Positions 49,109 through 59,549 of a DNA stretch of 64,000 nt are shown in pieces (within the stretch, counting starts at the first letter, position 1; each line of letters starts with the position of its first letter). Under the pieces are notes generated by a model. The model saw only the letters and a program-made list of their open reading frames with translations, searched no databases and was not told the DNA's origin. Where the stretch lies: NCBI GenBank assembly GCA_015501595.1, contig JADNRX010000042.1, forward strand, positions 173,212-237,211, in the 5' to 3' direction. The position numbers and the translations under genes are program-made. Source of the DNA: Hymenopellis radicata. Lineage: Eukaryota; Basidiomycota; Agaricomycetes; Agaricales; Physalacriaceae.

Positions 49109-50197
49109 TTAGTACTGATTAGCCACGGATTTGTCCCAGAATACCTGGGAGGCTTTTTCCTGATGTTCTGTCAAGGATCTGCACCGAAGATGACGTAGCA
49201 GCCTAACATCCTTTATATCAAGAGTCTGGAGTTTCGAATGAATGATAGCATTGGATGACTGTGGTTCTCGTCTGCAGTCGGTGGTGTATGAAAGCAGGTT
49301 GGGACAATGCACAAGTAGTTGGTAGTCAAGACTGAGGGACCCGAACTCGCTAAGGGAAACGTCGAGGCGTGTCAACTGGTGCCAGGGAAATGCAGATGAC
49401 ATTGGGTTTAGATCATCCGACAGCAAGTCAACCCGTAGTTTGAGTGACTGCAGCTTCGGTGCATACCGAAAGCGGTCCAGAATGTGTGCGAGGGTACAGC
49501 TTTCACGGCGCGAAGGGTAATAGATGACAAGCGAAGCAGTCTCCAAAAGCGGCAGTTCCTCGACTTCACCCAGCTGCGTATAGTCGTCTGGCATCGCGAA
49601 GATGCTTATATTCTGCCAGCGTTGGGAATGACTTTTGACAATGTCAAGATAATGCCCACGGGAGTCCAGTTCGTAGTGGAACGATAACGGTGAGGACCTT
49701 TCAAAAACCGTTGACAGCTGAGCGCGGCTGTCATCGGTACAGTAGAACGGGGATGACAACAGCTCGCAAGATGAGTGCGACCATAGCGTCGATGGCACCG
49801 ATACTATCTGCCTCCACAAGTGACATACGCGTCCGAGTTTCCATGGCCCCTTGGAGAAGGCGTACCAGGGCCGTTTATCAACAGCGAGCTGGAAGATTTC
49901 AAACAGTATCTCAGCAGGAAGCATGTGGATAGGTGGAAAGAGCTGGATATGTGCTGTGCGCAATGCTTCGAGAGAAGCTAATTGACAATGTGCGCCGGCC
50001 AGCGCTGCAGTGAGGTGTGCAACCCATTCGCGACATGACAATATGTCTAGCATAACATCGTCTGCAGATTTCAGAATGGCACGTCGCTCGGGTGTTGGGG
50101 TATCAAAGGCAACACATCTTCCAAGATGGTCGTGGAATGGGGATGAGCGGGAATCAAGGAAAGAGCGAGGCGTGCAGTTTGGGCAGCTGTTCGACAC
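49109..50197 (-). CDS. F-box protein with N-terminal Cys motif
   Basis: An unspliced frame of 362 codons. Order: CPNCTPRSF (C-x2-C), SSPFHDHLGRCVAFDTPTPERR, a coiled-coil helix (REWVAHLTAALAGAHCQLASLE), the F-box IHMLPAEILFEIFQLAV with the following W-containing LGRVCHLWRQIVSVPSTLW, then LRR-like C-terminal segments (YAPKLQSLKLRVD, FPWHQLTRLDVSL). This order is a large basidiomycete F-box family that would link targets to an SCF ubiquitin ligase. No ATG lies between the in-frame stop upstream and the conserved Cys motif (the first codon is GTG), so the true start must be in another exon or is lost. The C-terminus stops at RSLTE, earlier than in its paralogue, followed by unrelated residues. 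Partial or damaged at both ends. Confidence 0.65.
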   Translation of the reverse strand: MSNSCPNCTPRSFLDSRSSPFHDHLGRCVAFDTPTPERRAILKSADDVMLDILSCREWVAHLTAALAGAHCQLASLEALRTAHIQLFPPIHMLPAEILFEIFQLAVDKRPWYAFSKGPWKLGRVCHLWRQIVSVPSTLWSHSSCELLSSPFYCTDDSRAQLSTVFERSSPLSFHYELDSRGHYLDIVKSHSQRWQNISIFAMPDDYTQLGEVEELPLLETASLVIYYPSRRESCTLAHILDRFRYAPKLQSLKLRVDLLSDDLNPMSSAFPWHQLTRLDVSLSEFGSLSLDYQLLVHCPNLLSYTTDCRREPQSSNAIIHSKLQTLDIKDVRLLRHLRCRSLTEHQEKASQVFWDKSVANQY

Positions 50198-51585
50198 TAA
50201 AGCGCAATCAGAACTCGATCCTGTAATTTAGCAGTCCATATCACTGACTTTTGGAGGGAGATGTGACTTAGACTGGTTCCAATGACGGGGCGATACCTAG
50301 CCAGGCAACCTAGCGTTCAGAGATGACAATCGATCTGAAGTATTTGAAGTCCGACGCCGTTGCCGTCTCCACGTGGCTTGTTTTCCTTCCAGTGTGGAAG
50401 GACATCCGCGATGTCTGGAGTATACAATGGTGGGGCAGGCTCCGAACCCAGCTGTCATTGTTGTTTCTGTGATTTAAGTAGTTGAGTGAGAAATGGAAAT
50501 TATTTGAGAGCGGAACGGGCATCGTCTGCGGATTGAGCAAGCCTGTAGTTCCAATTTCTCATCCTCAAGTCAACGTGGCCACAACCCCCGACGGCGCGTG
50601 GGCACGTACGAGACCGAAGATGGCACGTCCCTACCACGAGCACATATATAGTAAAGCGTCTACGCTCTCGCTCAAGCTGGGGCGGCGACAGTGACGTTCC
50701 CAGTGAGAGTACACACCTGTTGTTAAGCTTTCTCCAATCAACTATTTTCTGCAGCCTTAGCCAAGGAATCGAATACCTGACTTGAACGGACCGGCCAAAT
50801 ACTTACCCGACGCCTTAGTCGGTCCGCTTGCGAATCAATATCTCTACGAAGTTGCGCGGAGCTACCGTTAGTTTCAGTGTTTAAGCAGCGAGCTGTATGT
50901 GATTTCGAGATCATTCCTATTCGTCTTGAAAGTCGCCCTCTGGACGTCTTACTCTTCAGCGCCCTCTCAGTCTTGGCTCCTTCAGCGGTCTCTTTCGCCA
51001 GCTGCACGGGTATCACTTGACTTTGCTCTTACCCTCAGTGGCGTGCGGTGCTCTGCTGCTAGAGGAGACAGAGATTACAAGGGCAAGGATAACCATTGGG
51101 CCGAGAAGGACTGATAGGAAGACTTCTCATATCCTGGCTTCCACCGATCTGATATGCTCGTCAGCATCAAAGGGTACCTCAAACTGACCACGTACGACAG
51201 CAAGGACTACGGGTACGCCGGAAAGCTGACTACCGAGTAAGTACGGCGCATATGACAAGGCTTCGTGCGATGAAGACAAGTTGCACGTAGAGAACAGCTT
51301 GAAGTCCCTGGGGATCATTCGATATCAAAACTCTTGTGGGCACCCCTCTCTCATCTCGTTTCGTTTTTGACGCATCGCAGAACACCTGGAACCCTTACTT
51401 GACTGGTATCGTCGGCTGGGCAAGTACCTCTGATGATATTGGCCAGGAAATTACATAGAGCAAGAAAACTGATGATCACTTCTGTACGGATGTCTGGCAC
51501 AGACATGTTGCAAATTCATCAGTGTAAGAGTACCATTCCTTATTGACATGGTTCTAAGCCATTTTTGATCGTTCCCTGGGCATAT
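50198..51585. other. Intergenic, no supported gene
   Basis: Small frames only. Around 51040-51320 there is a plus-strand stretch reading GYLKLTTYDSKDYGYAGKL that may be a shard of a gene, but I cannot extend it. Confidence 0.35.
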
Positions 51586-52164
51586 TTACAGCAGCCTCTG
51601 AGTAGGTTTGTCTATACCTGGAAATTCTGGAAAACATTGAGCGAATGAGGCAACGTCAAAAGCAAAGCACACACCTTGAAAGACAACAACGTCTAAACCT
51701 TCTTCTTTGAACACTCGAAGGCTGTCTATCATGCGTCCAAGTTCATCAGAATCTTCATCCCCTCCGGCCCGATATTTATATCCGAAAAACAGGCGGACAC
51801 TTTGCAGCTTAGCCACCTCTGCTCTTTCAACACGCCAACGGGATTGGATTACGGCGAACAATGTTTGAACCAATAACGCCGTGTTCGCGAGAAATCGGCT
51901 GCTCGTACACTCAAGATAAGTCATATGCGGGACCAGTAAGGGCGTAGCGGAAGCAACAAGAGGTACGAGGTCATCATGGTTCCCTGTAATGTCGAGCGTC
52001 AGTGATTGAATGGTCGGGGACGTGAATGTAAGAATAAAAGGGCAGCTCCGACTCGAGGACGGGGCCTGGACCGAAATAGTGAGTACGGGCCTCAGCACCA
52101 AAGCCACCGGCGTGTTTGTTCGTATTTGTTCCCTGCTAAACCTTGCGATCGGATGGCAAACCAC
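51586..52164 (-). pseudogene. C-terminal fragment of an F-box/LRR protein
   Basis: The minus-strand frame reads FILTFTSPTIQSLTLDITGN, then DDLVPLVASATPLLVPHMTYLE and SRWRVERAEVAKLQSVRLFF, DELGRMIDSLRVFKEEGLDVVVF. This is the usual C-terminal end of agaricomycete F-box/LRR proteins (a last LRR, then S/RWR.....AKL.SV and R...F..EGLDVV). No F-box part is found upstream before the hAT element at 52381, so it is an orphan 3' part. It could be the missing tail of the gene at 49109-50197 or of a third paralogue. Confidence 0.6.
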
Positions 52165-52380
52165 GGTCCAGCACCTTTAACACATCTTCTGTGCTGTACG
52201 GTGCTGCTATAAATATTTTGGAATATGTATCTGTCGTTACTGTGGAATAAAAGACCAACATCCACAAGGGAAGCCATGAATTCACCGGAATGCCATCGAC
52301 GCGACTGATCTTGGGCTGATCGCATGCCATCATCGTGACAACTTGCGACCGCGATTCCAGCACACACACTCACCGTACAG

Positions 52381-53478
52381 TAGAGACCTCAACGAGTTCG
52401 CGGGTCACGCGGATACTCGGGTACTCGATCCGGCCGGGGGTCTCGGCTACTCGACCCGTTTGATCCGCGGATCGATAACGGGTCGGATCAGAGAAGGATC
52501 GCGAGTACGGCCTTGGAGGCACGAGTACTCGTCGCGAGTACTCGGTTTGACTCGCAATAATGTAGATATATATTTAAACTCAATTTACAAATTTTTTCCA
52601 ACTTGAATGGGCCCTTACGTGGCCCAAACGAGACGTTCTGGTGAATTTCTCAGAAATTCTCACGATCCGGCAAACCCCGAGAGGCCGCGTAAGCGTGCGA
52701 TCGCAGGCTCTCTCTCTCTTACCTACCACCGCGACCACCTAGAGTGCGACGATCGTCGCCTCTGCCACTCTGACGATTGTCAGGCGGCCTTTGGGGTGTT
52801 TGATTCCACCTTGGCTGCATGCCGGGTGGTGGATCTGGGTCTCGGCTCTGTGCCGGGCCCGCTGCTGCTGTCTTTGCGACAGCAGCAGAGGAGGACGACA
52901 ACGACAACGACGACTGGACGATGGACACCGGATGCCGGCATCACGACGATGCTGCACGCCACCGACGCGGATGAGGAGATCAACGACGCGTTCATGACAA
53001 TGCGTCGTTGACAACACCAATGTCAAGATGATGCGGCGATGGTGGCGGCGGCGGGATGGCGAGCCGAGGCAAGAACAGTGTTGGGTGAGTTTTTTTCTTC
53101 TTTTTCTTCATCAACTCCCATCCCACCACCACCATACACCACCACCACCACCACCATCACTCCCTTCATCACCCCATCACCCCCCCACTACCACCCTCAG
53201 TCCGTCCTCATGCACGGCTGAGTGTCCCCGTGCCATTGCCCGGGGATGCTCACCAGGCATGAATGACTTTGGGTGAATTTGAGGGGGCTGATCCGCGCGA
53301 TCCGTTGATAACCCGGATCGTGTGCGAGTACTCGCAAACCTCGCGAGTACTCGACTCGTTTGACTCGCGAGTCAACGCGGGTCGAGTCAGACGCGGATCG
53401 CGGATCGAGGCTCTCGGCCTCGAGTACTCGCCTCACGGATCGCGAGTCAGACCCGGATCTGACTCGTTGAGGTCTCTA
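52381..53478. mobile_element. Non-autonomous hAT-like transposon 1 (1,098 bp)
   Basis: Perfect 17-bp terminal inverted repeats TAGAGACCTCAACGAGT (52381-52397 and, inverted, 53462-53478) are flanked by a perfect 8-bp direct duplication CCGTACAG (52373-52380 and 53479-53486). The 8-bp duplication and a TAGAG terminus (consensus YARNG) are hallmarks of the hAT superfamily. Both ends carry clusters of AGTACT-cored palindromes (CGAGTACTCG) together with CGGATC and ACTCGCGAGT motifs, likely transposase binding sites. The interior holds a 134-codon frame without transposase motifs and a CCA microsatellite, so the element must move with a transposase supplied elsewhere. Intact ends suggest recent movement. 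Confidence 0.9.
53123..53160. repeat. CCA/CAC microsatellite
   Basis: An almost uninterrupted run of CCA/CAC triplets inside hAT-like element 1. Confidence 0.9.
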
Positions 53479-53738
53479 CCGTACAGAGCTGAAACAAGTT
53501 GCAGTTTAGTCAGATGTGAAAGATGAATGCAGCCCAGGAAACAGATTTTTTATAAGCACATTTTGAATTTTTGGTATATCACATATTGGCTGAAGTTCAC
53601 TCAACCACGGGGGAATGGAGAAAATCTGCTCCCTGGGCTGCATTCTAACTATGATTCTGAACATTTTTTGTCTATTGACTGAGGTGGGATACAGAGCTGT
53701 CGTGCCAACAGGAAGGGTACAAGATTCTTGCCACGGAA

Positions 53739-54722
53739 TCAGTGGGACAAATATGGACAAATACGCCGGCGATTTGGGTACTGAGGCCCGTACTCAGAAA
53801 TAGACGTGAGCATAGGTGAGTTGGCTAGAAAGGTCCTGAGGGAAGACGTGTATCCCTCTACTTCTTCATCGTCCACGTAGTCAATACACCCAGTATCAAT
53901 CTTGAGCTCTGTTAAGGATGCGCACTGAAGGTACCGGAGTAGCGCAACATGTTCAATATCCAGGAATTTTAGTTTCGAATGAGGCACAACATCTGATGAC
54001 CCCGGTTCTTCGCGTGTGGTGTGGGTGATGTACGACTGTAGGTCGGGGCAATGTAAAAATAGCTGACAGTCAAGAAGGAATGTGGACGACCGAAGGGAAT
54101 GCTCGAGATGTGTTAGCTGGTGCCAGGGAAATGCAGACGGTAGTGGGGTCAGACCTTCCAGTAGTGAAGATGAAATGTCCAATTTGAGGGATTGTAGCTT
54201 AGGGGAGGATTGAAAGACGTGCAGAATCTGTGCAAGGGTACACTTCTTTGGCCTGAACCCCACCCAATCCGTGATGCGCAGCGCTACAGTCACCAAAAGC
54301 GGCAATGGTCCAACCCCTCCCAGCTGCCGTATAAAGAAGTCTGGACTGCTGGAGAGAGTGACATTGTGCCAGCGCAGGGAATGACTTGTGACGATGTTGA
54401 TAGCCTGTGCTCTCGAGCTCGAGCTCAATGAATAGTCAAACACCAAGGGTAATGACCTTTCGAAGACGGTTGCTAGCATGGCTCTAGAATACCCGCGATA
54501 ATGAGCGTCGGCTAGCACTGCTGTTAGACGCGACACCCGGTCCCGACACGCCGCCACGGCCGGCTCGATATTGCGCACATACTCCAGTATGCCACGTCGC
54601 TCAAGTGTCGGTGTATCGAAGGCAATACATTTTCCGAGTTGCGCATGGAATGGGGATGAGTGGGCGTTGAAGTGGAAAGAACGAGGACGACAGTTTGGGC
54701 AGCTTTCAGATACTGAAAACAT
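53739..54722 (-). CDS. F-box-less paralogue of the F-box protein family
   Basis: The start MFSVSESCPNCRPRSF aligns with the N-terminal Cys motif of the gene at 49109-50197, as do SSPFHAQLGKCIAFDTPTLERR and the coiled-coil helix. Directly after LADAHY the sequence joins SRAMLATVFERSLPL; in the paralogue these points are about 80 residues apart and the missing part is exactly the F-box with its W..LW tail. The deletion (near 54500) keeps the frame. The LRR-like half is complete and longer than in the paralogue (SPKLQSLKLDIS, FPWHQLTHLEHSL, LRYLQCASLTELKID, SLRTFLANSPMLTSISEYG). The frame ends at 53739; an intron and further exon are possible because the usual family tail is missing. It may be a decoy that binds targets without recruiting the ligase, or simply an early pseudogene. 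Confidence 0.65.
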   Translation of the reverse strand: MFSVSESCPNCRPRSFHFNAHSSPFHAQLGKCIAFDTPTLERRGILEYVRNIEPAVAACRDRVSRLTAVLADAHYRGYSRAMLATVFERSLPLVFDYSLSSSSRAQAINIVTSHSLRWHNVTLSSSPDFFIRQLGGVGPLPLLVTVALRITDWVGFRPKKCTLAQILHVFQSSPKLQSLKLDISSSLLEGLTPLPSAFPWHQLTHLEHSLRSSTFLLDCQLFLHCPDLQSYITHTTREEPGSSDVVPHSKLKFLDIEHVALLRYLQCASLTELKIDTGCIDYVDDEEVEGYTSSLRTFLANSPMLTSISEYGPQYPNRRRICPYLSH

Positions 54723-54911
54723 GTTCAAAGGTCTATCCGACGAGTTTTTAGTTAGATGACTGACTGTTGAAGGCCTCAAGTTGCATGCGTGGGCGATACG
54801 ATGAAAACCTGTTCGGCATGCGTCTGCCCACGGATGCCCGGTCCGATCGCCGCAACCTGGCATTTTTGATACCGTTAATGGCCTTGGACGACAACGACGA
54901 ACCCACCGCAC

Positions 54912-55597
54912 TGTAAGAAGTCGCTCGACGATGATGGGTGTTGGATATTACTTTCCGGCACCCTTGAAGGATGTGTTTGTTATATTGGGCACAGGCAACG
55001 CGTTCTGGTCACGTTGGAGCTTATGGTGACATGGATGGCCTCTGTCAGAGCACCTGTCTGCCTTTATGTTGCGAAAACAGGTTCCTTGAGGTTTGTGGAT
55101 GACAAGGACAAAGATGAATAGGCTGGTCTCGGAGTCAAGTATTTGCCTGGCGCGTGGATTGTCTCCCTCGAGAGTTATTCGCAATTTGCAACAGGGCTTT
55201 TAGGTTGGATATGCCTTCTTGTATTTTGTAAATAGGACAGTTTTTTCATACTCAGTTGAGTGTGGCGCACAGTTTGTGCATATTGTCCAACGGCATTCCT
55301 CGTCAAGTTAAATCCGCTCCTTCACCTATGAGTGCTTCCACCTCATCTACTTAGCGCTAGGCATCGTCTGCGGAATCTCGGGTGGCATTCCCTCGTCTTC
55401 ACAATGGTGAACTCTGGTCTTTGAAGCCAGCGGGTGCAGGAGGTGATATTTGTAAGTTGGACTACAATTTGGCATCTGGGTGCCAGCATCTACGTAGTAT
55501 CTCCGGTCAGGATCCCAATCCTTACCGCATCCGTCAAGGCTCCGCAAGTTCACAGCGACGTCGTCATGATCCCCGCAAACACATAAACCTGCCAATT
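54912..55597. other. Intergenic left of hAT-like element 2
   Basis: No supported gene; short unrelated frames only. Confidence 0.4.
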
Positions 55598-55605
55598 ATC
55601 CCATT

Positions 55606-56895
55606 TAGAGCAAGGCACGAGTGTATACCCGGGTGCACCCGACACCCGTCCGGCAAATACTTGCGTCCGAGAAGCCGGACTTGCCATCTGCCAGCACACC
55701 CGGGTACACGCAAGTACTTGACCCGCGGGTCAAGTACTTGGCAAGTACTTGCCTCGCAGGTGTGCAAGTACTTGTCAAAAGTACTTGCATCTTGTGAGCA
55801 TTTTCGTGCCCGCCGACGACCCCCGAGCAATTGCGCGGGGGCTCTCGACGTGCACGATACACTTGTCTGAAGCCCCGGTTACTTGCATGAGCAAGAACCG
55901 CAGCCAAACGAAGTGTAGTAGGGGATGGGGTGGGGTGGAAGAGAGGGCAAGGAGAAAAGAGACAGCAAGGGGTGACGATGGGCAAAAAAAATAGGCAACC
56001 TGTAATGGTGTAAGGTTAGAAAACGACTAGAGCGAATACACACCGTTGGGCAACGTTGCGTCGCGTCCACGACGCCATCGGGATGGCGCAGTCACACAGA
56101 CGAGCGCCAAAAGCCGCCAGTCGCGCTAGTGGCGATGCGAGCTGCCGTACATCGTGGGTGTTATCCTGGGCATGGCGGATGTCGTCCTGACCGTCGTCGT
56201 GTGCCGTGCCGTAGGCGTTGTCGTCCTGATCGCTGTCGCGAAAATCACCCCGAAATGTATCCGAGGGCGGCTGGGCCGGCACACAGTCAGAGCCAGCGGA
56301 GAACATGTCGTCCTGTCGTATTGCGGCCTCCGTGAGGGCTTACGCTGTCCGTGCTCACTCCAGAAGGCGTCGTCGCGCAGACAAACGCAAGAAATCGCCC
56401 CGGATCGAATCCATGGGCGACGGCGGGCGGCGCGAAGCCAAGCCGCGGGAGAAAAGCCAAGGAAAATAAGTACAAGAGGGTGAACGAGCCCCAGAAAATT
56501 TTCCGGGGCTGACGAACACGACTACGACGTCGTGCTGTGGTGGGATGAGGCAAGAACCAAGATCGGAGCGGATCGATCGTTATCCGGCAAGTGCCGGGAC
56601 GCTCGGCCAGCTCGGCGATCACGGATATTCGTCCGCAACGTCGTTTCTGAGCGACGTTGGGCTCGTTTCAGGCCAAATAAAATTCAATAAATTTTGTAAA
56701 ATACATATGTACCTACCTGCAAGTATTAGGCAAGTACTTGCCCCAAATACTTGCTGCGCCAACCCCGTACTTGCCACCCGTGCACCACCCGGGTGTTGGC
56801 AAGTGCCGGGTGGGCAGGTGCCGGGTGCGGCACCACCCGGGTGATGCCGATACTTGCGAATACTTGCAAGTACTTACCACTCGTGCCTTGCTCTA
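55606..56895. mobile_element. Non-autonomous hAT-like transposon 2 (1,290 bp)
   Basis: Perfect 18-bp terminal inverted repeats TAGAGCAAGGCACGAGTG (55606-55623 and, inverted, 56878-56895) are flanked by a perfect 8-bp target duplication ATCCCATT (55598-55605 and 56896-56903). The subterminal zones carry at least seven AGTACT-cored palindromes, here as CAAGTACTTG, five on the left (55700-55790) and two on the right. The interior is GC-rich with a snap-back CCCCCGAGCAATTGCGCGGGG near 55823. No transposase is encoded. The design is the same as element 1 but the terminal sequences differ after TAGAG, so it belongs to a different family or subfamily. Confidence 0.9.
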
Positions 56896-57404
56896 ATCCC
56901 ATTCGACATAAGTTGAGTTAGCAAACGAACCCATTACATCAGGAATATGGGTCTTGAGCCTAGGTCCACTATGGTTAACCAGAGAGAATCTGGTTAACCT
57001 AGAGCTTAGAAGTCTCCGATTCAGCCAGTTTAACTCAGGACACAGTCTACACCTGCTTGCATTCCCAAGTTAACTTGAAGTCAACTTCAGTCACTCTAAA
57101 TTATCTAGGATCTGTCTTAAGTTGCATCTAAGTTGATTCTAGATGATTTCAAGTCAGACTTGAGATAACATAAGTAGACTTCAACAGGACTGAAGTGATC
57201 TTAAATTTCTCATAGCAAACTCAGTTCAGCAACACAAGCACATAACATATCAGAAACAAGCTGCCTCATTCAAAATAGACATATACATGCAGGCTACAAT
57301 TACAGAAATACAATAGTCTATTAGAGTTGGCCTAGTCCCCAGCTGAGTGCCGGGTCCAAAAGGAAGCATACTTGCCATCATGGTTCTTATTGTGTGCTCA
57401 TTGT

Positions 57405-57515
57405 GCTCAATCCGCGTCTACATCGTCATGCTCGGTCCACATCCTCGCCGTCGTGCTCAGTCAGTATCCCGGTCATCGTCGTGCACGCTCGTGTCCTTGT
57501 CGTCATGCTCAGTCC
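57405..57515. repeat. Short minisatellite (TCGTCATGCTC-type)
   Basis: About five imperfect copies of a unit like TCGTCATGCTCAGTCC. Related in sequence to the longer array at 57926-58120. Confidence 0.6.
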
Positions 57516-57925
57516 AGGACCATCCATGATGTCAACAGCAAAAGACGTACCCCTCGTGAGATGGCGGCGAAGACAACTGTTTGACTGTGGTGAGAGTGTT
57601 AATTTGTTGAGCACAGCGAGGACCTCCTCGCACTTGTCGACCACAACGTCGCCTCACTCCGCAGGCGCGAAGCTAAATGGAACAGGGATGTGCCGCAAAA
57701 ACAACGCAAGTATTGTCGCAGGCGGTTATAGTCTTAGAGGCTGTTAGACTCGTTAGAAACAGTCAGACAGAGCAACGTCAACATACCGAATCCCACGGTC
57801 GTCGTGTTGTTGCAATATGGGACTGGCGGGCAAAGGCATCCAGGGATTGGACTCGCGTTGGAGGCACATCTATACCGGGGGATATAAACAAGACAGTAGA
57901 ACGAGGAATAAACCAACACACTGAT

Positions 57926-58120
57926 CTGCGTCCTCATCGTGGTGTGGTCCGCATCCTCGTCGGGGCATGGTCCGTGTCCTCGTCGTGGTGTGATCCGCAT
58001 CCTAGTCATGGCATGGTCATCCTGGTCGTGGTGTGGTCCGCAGCCTAATCCTCGTCGTGGTGTGGCCTGCGTCCTCGTCGTGGCATGGTCCGCGTACTCG
58101 TCATGGTGTAGTCGTCGTCC
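57926..58120. repeat. Minisatellite, about 30-bp unit
   Basis: About seven imperfect tandem units built on CCTCGTCGTGGTGTGGTCCG with variants (TGGCATGGTCC). Open frames through it are a consequence of the repeat, not evidence of a gene. Confidence 0.75.
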
Positions 58121-58422
58121 CCGTTGTCGTGGTATCAGTGGTGAGGGTGAGGGTGAGCCGAAAGAAAATTAGCAGCAGCGACGACGTACCAGCAACTGCA
58201 CTCATGACAACATGATGCATCCAGTGTACGCTAATAGGTTCGTGTCGATTAGCTTACATTGAAAATGCGAAAGAGCACTTACATATAACAGAAACGTAGT
58301 GAGCTTGCATGGTAAGAGGAAGAGAGCAAGTGAGTGACCTGGACCCACGATCAAACAAAAACCAACATGCACGTGATGACAACGGCCGACGGCAAAATGG
58401 ACTTGACCAAATTTGCGCATAC

Positions 58423-58511
58423 CAGCAGAATAAATCTGACAGCCGGCCTGCAAAGCCCTGCTCAAGGTCGGCCTGATTCTACACAGGCCGGCTGTCAAAC
58501 TGTATCTGCTG
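58423..58511. repeat. Imperfect palindrome (hairpin)
   Basis: TGACAGCCGGCCTG (58437-58450) is the exact complement of 58484-58497. Flanking CAGCAGA..A and T..TCTGCTG pair as well, giving an arm of about 25-29 bp around a loop of about 33 nt. It could be a tiny MITE or a transcript hairpin. Confidence 0.7.
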
Positions 58512-59549
58512 TTGATGTGGACAGGTGAGCAGCCAGTCATGACACGGCGTCGGAGATGGTGGTAGGAGACAGAGTAACACTTTTGATCAAACTTGGTCAG
58601 CAAGATGCTGTTACATGGTGAGTTTCCCATAAACGGGAAACTCATTCTGCACATCATGGAAAGGAAACCTTTATTCATGCCCACCAACCATCCTCGAGCA
58701 ATTGCGGGGGCTGATTTGAACTTCGTTTGTCTATCAGAGGCAGTCTTGTGTTCTTGTTCTCTGGGTCACTCGCACTCGCGATAGCAAGGGAATATAATCA
58801 AATTATAGGCTAAGGATACACTAATATACATGTTGGTTAGGGTAAAATACAGATGTCGTCGCGACTCGTAAGACTCGGTAAGAGGCCGACGCCTAGCAGA
58901 GAGAGCGTAGATGTGTGCTCAATGACCTCGTGGTCGTCTGGCGGTGTAGGCGGAGGCGAGTGTTGCTGTGGGTGTGTGCACATGCGGACGACGGGCTAGT
59001 CTAGCAGGCCGCCATAGGCGTGCTCTGCGTCTGGCGCGAATTAATCCGGGAGCGGCATGCCGTGCTTTAGGATCGAGCCAGAGGACGAGGGCGTCAAGAA
59101 CCCTCCAAATGGGAAGATCGTACACGGAAATCGATATAGATCGACATCCTCATCTTCATCGTCCCCCTCTTCTCTGTGCAGCATTCTTGTCTACAAAAAG
59201 ACGATACGACGCGAGGCACGACTCGGGGTGCAAACCCCGCGCAAGATGGCGGTGGTATAAAGAGTCTGTCTTTCGCAGGTCGAAAAACACCAGAAGGCCC
59301 GAAGTAGACAAGCAGCGGCCAGCGAGAATCCGAAGAAGAACGGAAACGCAAAAGGAAGCAAAGAAATCAAGACAGAAGAAGCCGAGCACGTCGTCGTCAA
59401 CGAGAATGTGGTAAGTACCGAGGAGAGAGGCTAGAAGGATGATTCTGATCAGCTCGATCGGATCTCTTACACGACTTGGTCTTTGACCACCAACACCTGA
59501 TCAGCATGGATTTCATCTCGGGCATGGCTTTCGTCGGCGGCGGCAACGA

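Noticed and set aside
52607..53011. Open frame in hAT-like element 1 as a transposase remnant
   Set aside because: It shows none of the hAT motifs (RW catalytic region, BED finger or dimerisation domain) and its polyglutamine/polythreonine part comes from triplet repeats.
57926..58120. CRISPR-like array
   Set aside because: Units are directly abutting and variable with no unique spacers, in a fungal genome.
57734..58172. Overlapping frames through the 30-bp minisatellite as a repeat protein
   Set aside because: All frames on both strands are open because of the repeat unit; nothing unique flanks it.
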